From contig OX031062.1 of the NCBI GenBank assembly GCA_943736015.1, positions 31,345,462 through 31,409,461 of the forward strand: 64,000 nucleotides of DNA. The letters are read 5' to 3'. Position numbers and translations under genes: made by a program. The notes under the pieces are model-generated. The model saw only the letters and a program-made list of their open reading frames with translations, did not search any database and was not told the DNA's origin. The DNA comes from Tridacna crocea (taxonomy: Eukaryota > Mollusca > Bivalvia > Cardiida > Cardiidae). This document shows, in pieces, positions 12,616 through 22,635 of this stretch (the first letter of the stretch is position 1; every line of letters begins with the position of its first letter).

Positions 12616-12740
12616 TCAACCCATTATCACATAACTCCATATTGCCACATCCAACAGAAAGAAGAAAACATTGTGGGAAAAGGAGAAAATGCTGGTTTAA
12701 AAGCAACACTTCCATTCTCACAATGTTTTTTTTTCCCCCC
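12616..12740. mobile_element. Form A fragment
   Basis: Left arm and half of the core remain; the right side is lost after GCTGGTTTAAAAGC. Confidence 0.6.
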
Positions 12741-13108
12741 ATGGTGCATCTGTGTTGCTTTCCCTTGCTCATGATATTGTTCAAAATCGAAGGGAGCTTA
12801 TTCCATTCTATACTTGTTTCAGCAATGCATGCCTCTCTCCCTTCCATGTCCACATCCTTGCAGCCACAACATCACATTTGACTATCAATGTTACTGAATT
12901 ACACTTTCTCTTTGACTCTTTGACTGGTATAATACTAAAGCATACATATATTTTCAGAAGTTTTATATAAGTCACTGGCTTTAGGCAACCTCATAGATTT
13001 GATAACAATATCAGACAGCATAGTTAGATGATCAGATTATATCTCTGCAGTCTGATTTTGATCTACAGTCTGATAGAGGACCTTTTCTTACCCTTAACCT
13101 TCTAAATG
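12741..13108. other. Unassigned stretch
   Basis: No gene or repeat was recognised apart from a GATCAGATT/CAGTCTGATT-rich patch near 13030 also seen at about 35310. Confidence 0.4.
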
Positions 13109-13334
13109 TTAACCCTTTACCAAACAACAAAACTTTAGACTGGTCCAAATTGAAAGCACTTAAAGATGACAAAATAAATGCAACTCAAAAATAGAAATTC
13201 ATTTGTAGCAGGGTAGAAAATATTGTGGGAGAAGAAAAAATTACTGATACCAGCGTTTTCTCCTTTTCCCGCAATGTGTTCAAAAGGCCTCTATCTCAGG
13301 GTCATAAAAACCAGGGATTGTTTTGTAAAGGGTT
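13109..13334. mobile_element. Form A hairpin MITE, diverged
   Basis: Left TTAA intact, right end GGGTTATAC. Core carries several mismatches. Confidence 0.78.
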
Positions 13335-13504
13335 ATACTACTCAGGATACATAACCACATGAGTGTGGTAGGAAATACATAAATTTCTGTCATATAGAAA
13401 ACATTCAGTTTCAAAGGAAATATTTTCAGAGAATTATCCTGTGTATTTTCTTAATCTCAAAAAAGTAACAAGAAAAAGGTCCTGTTTTTTCCAACTAAAT
13501 TTCA

Positions 13505-14787
13505 ACTAGAAGGCCCTGAAGGGCCTGAATATGCTCTACTGGCAGAGAATTTGATTTTGCTTTTTCATGAAAATCTGACAAGAAATGCATACTTTGTCAC
13601 GAAAACAAGAATTGGTAATTTTCAACTTGAAATGGTTTCTTTCCCCATACTGTTTGTTGGATTTATTTCAAAATAGATAGGGTTGAAGCTGTAAGTATGA
13701 TAAACAAATTGTGCAAGTTTCACAAAAATCTAATTATAAAAGCACATTTTATCCAAATTTTCAACTTGAAATGGCTACTTTTTCCATACTGTTTGTTGGA
13801 TTTTTCTCAAAATAAATAGGGTTGAAGCTACTGATAAGATAAACAAACTGTGTGATTTCCACGAAAATCAGACAACAAATGCAGACTTTATCGCGTAAAC
13901 AATGAATTGAAATTTTCAACTTGAAATGGCTACTTTTCCCATACTGTTTGTTGGATTTTTTTCAAAATAAATAGGGTTGAAGCTATTGATGAGATAACCA
14001 AACTGTGCAAGTTTCACGAAAATTGGGCAACAAATGCAGACTTTATCGCGTAAACAAGAATTTGAAATTTTCAACTCGAAATGGCTACTTTTTCCATGAT
14101 GTTTGTTGGATTTTTCTCAAAATCAATAGGGTTGAAGCTACTGATAAGATAAACAAACCGTGTGATTTTCATGAAAATCAGGCAACAAATGCAGACTTAA
14201 TCGCATAAACAATGAATTGAAATTTTCAACTTGAAATGGCTACTTTTCCCATACTGTTTGTTGGATTTTTTTCAAAATCAATAGGGTTAAAGCTATTTAT
14301 GAGATAAACAAACTGTGCAAGTTTCACGAAAATCGGGCAAGAAATGCAGACTTTATTGCGTAAACAAGAATTTGAAATTTTCAACTTGAAATGGCTACTT
14401 TTCCCATACTGTTTGTTGGATTTTTTTTCAAAATCAATAGGGTTGAAGCTATTGATGAGATAAACAAACTGTGCAAGTTTCATGAAAATCGGGCAAGAAA
14501 TGCAGACTTTATCGCGTAAACAAGAATTTGAAATTTTCAACTTGAAATGGCTACTTTTCCCATACTGTATGTTGGATTTTTCTCAAAATCAATAGGGTTA
14601 AAGCTATTGATTAGATAAACAATCTGTGCAAGTTTCACGAAAATCGGGCAAGAAATGCAGACTTTATCGCGTAAACAAGAAAAAGACTAACGGACGGACA
14701 GACGTACAGACGGACGGACGGACGACGGAAACCACGCCATGACATAAGCTCTGCTGGCTGAAAGCCAGTAGAGCTAAAAATCTATTT
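13505..14787. mobile_element. Pearl-like element with seven 155-bp core repeats
   Basis: Begins CTAGAAGGCCCTGAAGGGCC. TTCAACTTGAAATGG recurs at 13621, 13760, 13915, 14070, 14225, 14380 and 14535, a period of 155 bp after the first. An ACGG microsatellite (about 14689-14729) follows, then a hairpin GCTCTGCTGGCT/AGCCAGTAGAGC next to CTAAAAATC. Tandem core plus ACGG tract plus unique ends is the layout of pearl elements of bivalves, thought to be non-autonomous Helitron relatives. No frame. Confidence 0.72.
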
Positions 14788-15435
14788 TCTACAAGAATAC
14801 AAGAGGCAGTACGTTTGAGGTAATATGGGATAAGGTAGTATGCGATAAGCATGTTTTGTACTTTTGTGGGGTCATAGGGTTTGTGGTAATTTTATTAGTC
14901 ATATTGCTATCATGTTTTCAAAAATGCTTTTTTCTTTTCCCCAAGAAAATGAAATTCAACTGCAGATGATAAACTGAAAAATAGAGACAAAAAAGCAGAA
15001 TGATACATTAACTGTATGATACTTAATGCTGCTTTCCACAGTTTTTCAGCCATATCACAGCAGCCAGTGCACATATCCACACATACTCTACTGACCAAGC
15101 TACTGGGGCTCAGTACATGAACAATACCGAAAAAGCACCACCTTTCTTCAAGAGAATTCCATCAGAATATTGATAATTCTCCATGGAAAAACATGGAGCC
15201 AGTGGTACCATCTGAACATATTATGCATATGGCAAAACTTTTCACACAGTTTACCTCTTGCTTACAGTAAGTAAAAGGAGAAAAGTTTTCTGGAATAGCT
15301 ATAGATAGATTGGTTACTATGGTTACAAGGGAAGGGGGAGGTCACTCACCAATTGCACTATAAACATTACGGAGCACAGACACTGCAGAAAATGGAATAA
15401 AAGTCTTGAATCTTAACCTTTAGTGGGCCTGTAAC
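14788..15435. other. Unassigned stretch
   Basis: Nothing recognised beyond possible hairpin-MITE arm traces near 14910-14990. Confidence 0.35.
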
Positions 15436-15979
15436 TTAATACCAAATGATAAAATTCTAGAATACTCAAAAATGAAAACATTAACTTTTTACCAAACGGC
15501 AATATTTATACTGGTCCAAATTGAAAGCATTTGCAGACAAAAATTAACTCTTTACCAAACAACAAATTTTTGGACTGGACCAAATTGATAGCATCTGCAG
15601 ACAACAAATTAAATCTTGGTAATATGATGATTTCTGACTGTGATAGGTTAGAAATTTTGTTTGAAAAGAAGAAAATGCTGGTTACCAGCATTTTTTCTTT
15701 TTCCCAGCATTTTCTATCGACTTCTTTCTCAGGATCATTAATAGTCGGATTAGGTGGTAGAAAGTTAACCCATAAAGCACCTTTTAACTCTTTACCAAAC
15801 AACAAAATTTTAGACTGGCCCAAATTGAAACCATTTGCTGACAACAAATTAAAGATGGTTCAGATGGCAGAATTTGTCCTTGATAGAGTAGAAAACATTG
15901 TGGGAAAAGGAGAAAATGCTGGTTACCAGGTTTCTTTCTCAGGGTCTATAAAAGTCGGGGTTGTGTGGTAAAGAGTTAA
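15436..15979. mobile_element. Form A array with repeated left ends
   Basis: Two truncated left arms (15436-15485, 15481-15547) precede a full-length unit (15544-15768) and, after 15 bp, a unit (15784-15979) that has lost the second half of its core. Confidence 0.76.
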
Positions 15980-16143
15980 AACCTGAACTGCTTTTGCGCC
16001 TAGTGCGGGTAAAGATCAGGCTGCACTAAAATGATTGATCTCTGATCTACACTCTTCTGAGCTGAAATACCAACCAAATCAACTATAAAATTGAAATCTT
16101 TTAGGTCATATTTCAAGAAAACATCTGTAGGGCTTATTCAGTG

Positions 16144-16767
16144 TTAACCCATTACCACACAATCCCTACTTTTGACGACCCAGAGAAAGAAGCTTTTAGA
16201 AAACATTGTGGGAAAAGGAGAAAATACTGGTAACCAGCGTTTTATCCTTTTCCCACAAAGTTTTCAAATCTTCACAAAACAAATTTCAAATTTTCAATCA
16301 CATTTATTTTGTCGTCTGTAGATGCTTTCAATTTGGACAAGCCTAAAATATTGTCGTTTGGTAAAGAGTTAAATGTGGCTATAATGATTGGATTTGTTTC
16401 TGAAGGTTAGAAAAAAATTGTCGGCAAAAGGAGAAAACATTGGAGACCAGCATTTTCTCCTTTACCACCGATGTTTTCATGATTCCTATTTCTAAGTTTT
16501 CCAAGGGATGTTAAAAACTAGGATTATGTGGTAATGGATTAACCCTTTCCCAAACAATGCCTGGTTTTACGGGTCTGGAATAGTAGCCTTTTGGAAACAT
16601 TGTGGGAAAAGGAGAAAATGCTGGTAACCAGCATTTTCTCCTTTTCCCACAATGTTTTCTACCCTATCATAGACAGAAATCCTCTTTTTCAGGATGAGTT
16701 GAATTGTCGTCTGCAAATGCTTCCAATTTGGTCTAGTCCAAAAATTTGTCGCTTGGGAAAAGGTTAA
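16144..16767. mobile_element. Form A array of three units
   Basis: 16144-16372, 16369-16542 (left arm shortened) and 16539-16767 are joined through single TTAA sites. The Gmr1-like element lies 168 bp to the right. Confidence 0.84.
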
Positions 16768-17135
16768 GGGTTACCCGTTTGCCATCAGGGAAGACTAGGT
16801 CTGCAAAGAAGCTACCATCTAGATACACACTCGACTCCTTATTTGTAGAAATTGTTTTCTAGCGAATAATCAATCAAATTGACATATGAGATCTTGTCTA
16901 TCGACAAGGAATATCCATTTCATGCAACACAGCACTGTTATGTACATACCCAGTTATTCCTAGCTTTGTTCATGTGTGTATCTATTTTTGAATGGTTTTC
17001 CCCTGTTGCTATTTTTAGAACTGAACTCTCTCTTGTAGAATATTGTGCTGGAAGTTTCCAGGCCTTTATACAATCTGATTACTAAGAATTATGCAACTGA
17101 TTTTAACATGAATTTTCTGGAAGTTTCCCTGTTAT

Positions 17136-17143
17136 TATAAAAG
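17136..17143 (+). promoter_or_regulatory. TATA box of the 5' LTR
   Basis: TATAAAAG within the LTR, followed by a purine-rich stretch. It is a good candidate for the Pol II core promoter of the element. The copy in the 3' LTR is at 22836-22843. Confidence 0.6.
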
Positions 17144-17428
17144 GAAAAGCTTTTTACATCTCAGTGTTCACTAGTTAATACATGATTGCCAGACTACAGT
17201 GGGGATTATTTTGTGTTTGTGTCATATAATTAGTGCTTGGATTACATTCAGTTGGATTAGGATCAGACTAGACTAAAGTGAGGATTATTTCATGTGCTTG
17301 GATTACATTCAGTTTGGATCAGGATCAGATTGGAATTAAGACTGGAATGATTTGTCTTTTGAATTTAACGTCTAAGGTATTGTTTTGTACTATTGTAATA
17401 TTGTCACTGTTTATTTGATATTTTTGTT

Positions 17429-17434
17429 AATAAA
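17429..17434 (+). terminator. Polyadenylation signal in the 5' LTR
   Basis: AATAAA about 290 bp downstream of the TATA box, followed by a T/G-rich stretch. The equivalent site in the 3' LTR (23129-23134) should end the genomic transcript. Confidence 0.6.
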
Positions 17435-17501
17435 TTCTGTTAATTGTTATCGTTTGTTGCTGGCTTCTACTTTCTAGTTACGCCCGACTCGTAACAGAAA
17501 T

Positions 17502-17519
17502 TGGGGGCTCGTCCGGGAT
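17502..17519 (+). other. Primer binding site, tRNA-Pro type
   Basis: TGGGGGCTCGTCCGGGAT starts five bases after the 5' LTR. It is complementary to the 3' end of animal tRNA-Pro including CCA. It is the same 18 bases used by murine leukaemia virus, which primes with tRNA-Pro. Confidence 0.9.
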
Positions 17520-17648
17520 TGGAAAATAGACTAACGTATTTGTTTTCCATTTTGGACTCTCCATCGATTGGAAAATAAGACTAACGCATTCGTTTACTAA
17601 TCAGTAATTATAATACAATTTTGTACTTGAATCCAGCAACAAACAAAT

Positions 17649-20600
17649 ATGTCTTTTGACTTAGATAAATTTACGGCTGAACCGTCTGTGGAGTTATTGA
17701 ATTTGGGTAAAAAGACTGATTTGCTTAATCTTGCGAAGCACTATAAATTGTCTGAAATAAAATCTTCAATGCGTAAACATGAAATTAAGAACATTTTGGT
17801 ACAATATTTTGTTGATGAGGAGATTTTCAATGAAAATGCTCTTTCCCTGATAGTTGACGTTCAGTCAGTTTCAAGTTCGAAAGAACTTGAATTAAAACTT
17901 CAGATCAGACAGTTAGAAATAGAAAGAGAAAGGGAAAGAGAAGAAAGAGAAAGGGAAAGACAGATAGAAGAAAGAGTAGAGAGAGAGAAGGAAAGAGAAA
18001 GAGAAAGGGAGAGAGAAGAAAGAGAAAGGGAAAGAGAAAGGGAGAGAGAAGAAAGGGAAAGGGAAGAGAGAGAGAAGGAGAGAGAATTTCAATTAAGAAT
18101 GAGGGAAATAGAAATGCAAGAAAGAGCAAATCAGCCCAAGCAAAAGATTGAATACAATTTCGATGTTACAAAACATATTAGGCTTGTTCCTCCATTTCAA
18201 GAAAAAGAAGTTGATAAATACTTCCTACACTTTGAAAAAGTTGCAGAAAACTTAAATTGGCCAAGAGAGCACTGGACTTTGCTTCTGCAAAGTGTTTTGA
18301 TAGGCAAAGCTCGTGAAATTTATACACAACTAGGTGTTGAACAATGTCATCATTATGAGACTGTTAAAGAACTTATTCTCAAAGGTTATGAGCTGGTCCC
18401 AGAAGCATATAGACAAAAATTTAGAAATTGTAAAAAAGATTCTAACCAGACTCATGTTGAATTTGCTAGAAACAAAGAACAGTTATTTGATAGATGGTGC
18501 TGTTCTAAGAAAATAGACCAAAATTTTGATAAACTCAGACAACTTATGTTAGTTGAAGAATTCAAACGTTGTATTCAATTTGATGTTAAGACATTCTTAG
18601 ACGAAAAACAAGTTGGAACTTTAGAAGAAGCAGCTCGTCTGGCTGATAATTACTATCTTACACATAAAGTTTCTTTTATTGCTAAAGCAAAACCTACTTC
18701 CTCACATCCCCAAAATAAATCTATGTCTGGTAATTCATCTGGCATGCCCAGTCAATCCAATACACCCAAACCCAATTCTACTAGTGAAACCAAAAGTCAA
18801 TATCCCTTATCTCGACCCACTTGTAACTATTGTAAGAAACCTGGTCACCTTGTTTCTGAATGTTTGAAATTAAAAAGGAAGTTAGAAAGTGATGAAACCA
18901 AACCAACAGGGCTCACCACTCTTAGACCAAGGCCACAGTCTTCTATTAAAACCAATACAATTGACATAGTCACAAAACCCAAGTCTGATTCTACTATGGA
19001 GATTTTTGAACCATTTATGTTGAATGGTTTTGTATCACTTTCAGGTGATAATTGCCCACCTACCCCTATTAAAATTTTAAGAGACACAGGAGCTTCTCAA
19101 TCTCTTATTTTGGCAGATATACTGCCTTTTTCTGAGAAGACTTCTTCCGGTACTAGTGTCCTTATTCAGGGTGTAGAGTGTGGAACTGTTAATATCCCTC
19201 TCCATCATGTTAATTTGTCATCAGATTTGGTTACTGGGCCTGTGGTTATTGGTATTAAACCTTCCTTACCATTTAAAGGTGTCCATTTACTGCTAGCCAA
19301 TGACTTAGCTGGAGATAAGGTTGTGGTTAATCCACTTGTAACTGACACACCAAATATAGGTCAAACAGATGACCCTATCGAGCAGGAAATTCCTGACTTG
19401 TATCCTTCTTGTGCAGTTACCCGAGCTATGGCTAAAAAGGCCATTTTGAAAAACTCAAACTCTGACATTGACTTGACAGATACTTTTATCGGTCAATATT
19501 TTAATAATGAGATTAAAAAGTCTCTTGATCCGAGTTTGTCTGATACTCAGACAGACTCGTCAATGTCTTGTTATTCTCCACCAAGGTCTATTGACCAAGG
19601 TCACGACACGCTGTCAAAGTCACAGCTTATCCAGGAACAGCAAACTGATCCTGAGATTTCAAAATTAATTTTTAGGGCTTTACCTGAAGATGAAATTTCA
19701 CAGGTCCCAATGTGTTACTATATAAAGAATGGGATTCTTATGAGAAAATGGCGGCAATTTGATGTCCCAGCTGATGATGAATGGGCTGTTTACCACCAAA
19801 TTGTGGTTCCAAAGTCATATCGTCATGAAATACTAAGTATAGCCCATGAAAGTCCTATGTCAGGTCATCTAGGTATAAACAAGACCTATCACAAAATTAT
19901 TACTCATTTTTATTGGCCTGGTCTCAAATCAGATGTCTCTAAATATTGTAAAACTTGCCATACATGTCAAATGGTAGGTAAACCCAACCAAACCATTCCC
20001 AAAGCTCAATTACAACCTATTCCTGCTTTTGATGAACCTTTCAGTAGGATACTTATAGATTGTGTTGGTCCTTTACCTCGAACCAAGTCAGGAAATGAAT
20101 ATCTCTTAACAATTATGTGTACTTCTACACGTTTTCCTGAAGCTATTCCTTTAAGGAACATCAAAACGAAGTCAATAGTTAAAGCTCTTATAAAATTTTT
20201 CACATTTGTTGGTCTTCCAAAATCAGTTCAGTCTGATCAAGGGTCAAATTTTATGTCTGGTATATTCCAACAGGTTATGCATGAATTAGGAATCAAGCAA
20301 TATAGGTCATCCGCCTATCACCCTGAAAGTCAAGGTGCTTTAGAAAGATTTCACCAGACATTAAAAAATATGATAAGGTCAGATTGCTTTGACACTGAAA
20401 AAGATTGGGATGAGGGCATCCATTTGTTACTATTTGCAGCCAGAGAATCTGTACAAGAATCTCTTGGTTTCAGTCCTTTTGAATTGGTTTTTGGCCATTC
20501 TGTTCGTGGACCTTTAAAACTTTTGAAAGAGAAATTTCTCTCAAATGATGAAACACCTTTGAATTTACTGCAGTATGTTTCTGACTTCAGAAATAGACTG

Positions 20601-22415
20601 TCTAGGGCATGTGAGGTTGCTAGGTCTAATCTTAAAACGTCTCAGGGCAAAATGAAAGCAAGATATGACAACCATGTTATTGATAGAAAATTTAAACCAG
20701 GTGACAAAGTCCTTGCTCTTTTGCCAATACCTGGAAGACCTCTACAGGCAAGATATTTTGGACCCTACACTATTGACAAGAAAACAAGTGATTTGAACTA
20801 TATAATTAATACTCCAGGAAGGCGTAAAAACAAACAAATGTGTCATGTAAATATGTTAAAGGAATACTTTGACAGAGATAGCTCTATTTCAAAACCAATT
20901 ACAGTTGTAAACACTGTCCCACATGAATCAAATGTATCTGATCTTGAAGTAAATTCGGACTTTATTGATAAATCTGATCCTGGTCCATCTAAACTTGAAA
21001 ATTCTGATATTTTGAGAAACCTTGACAACAAACTTTCTCACTTGGAACCATCACAGCGGGAAGAGCTGAAACAGTTGATACATGAATATGAACATTTATT
21101 TCCTGATATCCCCACAAGAACTGATAAAATCTATCATGATGTCATTGTGGAAGATTCTAAACCAATAAAGCAACATCCATATAGAATGAATCCTTTGAAA
21201 CAGAAATACCTCCAAGATGAAATACAATATTTACTGGAAAATGACTTTATTGAACCTAGCCAGAGTAATTACAGTTCATCATGTATATTAGTACCTAAAT
21301 CAGATGGAACTTATAGAATGTGTACTGACTATCGTAAAGTGAACTCTGTGACAAAAACAGACTCTTTTCCAATACCAAGAATTGATGATTGTATTGACAA
21401 AGTTGGAAATTCTAAATATGTCACCAAATTCGACCTGCTAAAAGGATTCTGGCAAGTTCCACTGACTGATAGAGCAAAAGAAGTATCAGCCTTTGCTACT
21501 CCAAACGGTCTGTACCAATACAAAGTTATGCCGTTTGGGATGAAAAATTCTCCTGCAACGTTTCAGCGACTTATAAACAACGTTATATGTGGATTAGATG
21601 GCTGTGATGCATATATTGACGATGTCATCATCTACTCAGACAGTTGGAGTGACCACCTTCAAAGAATCAGGAAGTTCTTCGACAGACTCAGTAAAGCGAA
21701 ACTGACTGTGAATCTTGCAAAAACTGAATTTTGTCATGCTACTGTAACATTTCTAGGACATCTTGTGGGACAGGGTCAAGTTAAACCTTTAGAAGCTAAA
21801 GTCAATGCTATCTCTGAGTTTCCTGTGCCTAAATGTAAAAGACAGCTGATGCGATTTCTTGGTATGGCTGGCTACTACAGGAAATTCTGTAAAAATTTCT
21901 CGGGTATTGCTGAACCTTTAACAAATTTACTTAAGAAAAGCACAAAGTTCAAATGGAATGACATATGTCAAGATGCATTTGATCGTCTGAAAGCCATACT
22001 AAAGAGTGCACCAGTTCTCTTGGCACCTGATTTTGACAAATGTTTCAAATTAGCTGTTGATGCAAGTGATGTTGGTATTGGTGCTGTTCTTTTACAAGAA
22101 GATAATAATGGTATTGATCACCCAGTTTGTTACTTTTCTAAGAAATTTAACAAACATCAGAAAAATTACTCTACCATAGAAAAAGAGTGTCTTGCTTTAA
22201 TTCTGACAATCCAGCAGTTTGAAGTTTATTTAAACTCTTCAACTTCACCAATTGTTGTATTCAGTGATCATAACCCTTTAAGTTTTCTGCACAAACTTAA
22301 GAATAAGAATCAAAGATTACTGAGGTGGAGTTTATTGCTTCAAGAGTTTAATCTTGACATAAGACACATAAAAGGGAAAGATAACATTATACCAGATGCT
22401 CTTTCAAGAATTTGA
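17649..22415 (+). CDS. Gag-Pol polyprotein, order Gag-PR-IN-RT-RH
   Basis: A single uninterrupted 1588-residue frame. Residues 1-70 resemble the N-terminus of Gmr1-like Gags. Residues about 76-157 are an Arg/Glu-rich coiled coil coded by a purine repeat. Residues about 165-345 are the capsid region; its C-terminal half (YRQKFRNC, LMLVEEFKRCI, TLEEAARLADNY) follows the SCAN-domain pattern. A CCHC zinc knuckle is at C392-C395-H400-C405 and protease DTGA at 479-482. The integrase zinc finger is H733, H740, C770, C773. The integrase core is D804, D863, E899, with 35 residues between the last two, and a GPY/F motif is near 1038. Reverse transcriptase follows (D1262; YIDD with D1324 and D1325). RNase H has D1471, E1513, D1540 and ends in IPDALSRI. 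All catalytic residues are present. No frameshift or stop separates gag from pol, so another way of setting the Gag to Pol ratio is likely. No envelope or chromodomain is seen. Confidence 0.95.
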   Translation: MSFDLDKFTAEPSVELLNLGKKTDLLNLAKHYKLSEIKSSMRKHEIKNILVQYFVDEEIFNENALSLIVDVQSVSSSKELELKLQIRQLEIEREREREERERERQIEERVEREKEREREREREEREREREREREEREREEREKEREFQLRMREIEMQERANQPKQKIEYNFDVTKHIRLVPPFQEKEVDKYFLHFEKVAENLNWPREHWTLLLQSVLIGKAREIYTQLGVEQCHHYETVKELILKGYELVPEAYRQKFRNCKKDSNQTHVEFARNKEQLFDRWCCSKKIDQNFDKLRQLMLVEEFKRCIQFDVKTFLDEKQVGTLEEAARLADNYYLTHKVSFIAKAKPTSSHPQNKSMSGNSSGMPSQSNTPKPNSTSETKSQYPLSRPTCNYCKKPGHLVSECLKLKRKLESDETKPTGLTTLRPRPQSSIKTNTIDIVTKPKSDSTMEIFEPFMLNGFVSLSGDNCPPTPIKILRDTGASQSLILADILPFSEKTSSGTSVLIQGVECGTVNIPLHHVNLSSDLVTGPVVIGIKPSLPFKGVHLLLANDLAGDKVVVNPLVTDTPNIGQTDDPIEQEIPDLYPSCAVTRAMAKKAILKNSNSDIDLTDTFIGQYFNNEIKKSLDPSLSDTQTDSSMSCYSPPRSIDQGHDTLSKSQLIQEQQTDPEISKLIFRALPEDEISQVPMCYYIKNGILMRKWRQFDVPADDEWAVYHQIVVPKSYRHEILSIAHESPMSGHLGINKTYHKIITHFYWPGLKSDVSKYCKTCHTCQMVGKPNQTIPKAQLQPIPAFDEPFSRILIDCVGPLPRTKSGNEYLLTIMCTSTRFPEAIPLRNIKTKSIVKALIKFFTFVGLPKSVQSDQGSNFMSGIFQQVMHELGIKQYRSSAYHPESQGALERFHQTLKNMIRSDCFDTEKDWDEGIHLLLFAARESVQESLGFSPFELVFGHSVRGPLKLLKEKFLSNDETPLNLLQYVSDFRNRLSRACEVARSNLKTSQGKMKARYDNHVIDRKFKPGDKVLALLPIPGRPLQARYFGPYTIDKKTSDLNYIINTPGRRKNKQMCHVNMLKEYFDRDSSISKPITVVNTVPHESNVSDLEVNSDFIDKSDPGPSKLENSDILRNLDNKLSHLEPSQREELKQLIHEYEHLFPDIPTRTDKIYHDVIVEDSKPIKQHPYRMNPLKQKYLQDEIQYLLENDFIEPSQSNYSSSCILVPKSDGTYRMCTDYRKVNSVTKTDSFPIPRIDDCIDKVGNSKYVTKFDLLKGFWQVPLTDRAKEVSAFATPNGLYQYKVMPFGMKNSPATFQRLINNVICGLDGCDAYIDDVIIYSDSWSDHLQRIRKFFDRLSKAKLTVNLAKTEFCHATVTFLGHLVGQGQVKPLEAKVNAISEFPVPKCKRQLMRFLGMAGYYRKFCKNFSGIAEPLTNLLKKSTKFKWNDICQDAFDRLKAILKSAPVLLAPDFDKCFKLAVDASDVGIGAVLLQEDNNGIDHPVCYFSKKFNKHQKNYSTIEKECLALILTIQQFEVYLNSSTSPIVVFSDHNPLSFLHKLKNKNQRLLRWSLLLQEFNLDIRHIKGKDNIIPDALSRI

Positions 22416-22624
22416 AATCATTTTTCCCTAAATCAAGTTTAAACTGTTTTTTCCTTTTAAATTGTACTTTCATTACCTTGATTATTTTCATTAGTCTTAA
22501 ATAATTAATATTTAAGTTTGTCATTTTTTCCTATGTAATACTTCAGTTAAAGTGTTATATACATGTATATAAATAATATTGCAAAAAAGAAAGATTTATT
22601 TCATAAACCTTTCTTTTTCTTTTC

Positions 22625-22635
22625 AAGGGGGGAAG
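22625..22635 (+). other. Polypurine tract of the Gmr1-like element
   Basis: AAGGGGGGAAG directly precedes the 3' LTR, as expected for the primer of plus-strand synthesis. The 210 bp between the stop codon and this tract are AT-rich and hold no frame. Confidence 0.9.

Larger units (their letters stand above)
16936..17496 (+). repeat. 5' LTR of the Gmr1-like element
   Basis: 561 bp, TGTTATGTACATACC at the left end and CTCGTAACA at the right end. It contains a TATAAAAG box (17136-17143) and an AATAAA signal (17429-17434), so the R region probably begins near 17160. Inside it an imperfect direct duplication of about 60 bp repeats GTGCTTGGATTACATTCAGT (near 17233 and again near 17295). Confidence 0.95.

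Noticed and set aside
12541..12853. Minus-strand open frame of 103 codons
   Set aside because: Part of it is a MITE core translation and the rest has no recognisable feature.
17905..18129. Minus-strand open frame rich in Leu, Phe and Pro
   Set aside because: A shadow of the purine repeat coding the Gag coiled coil.
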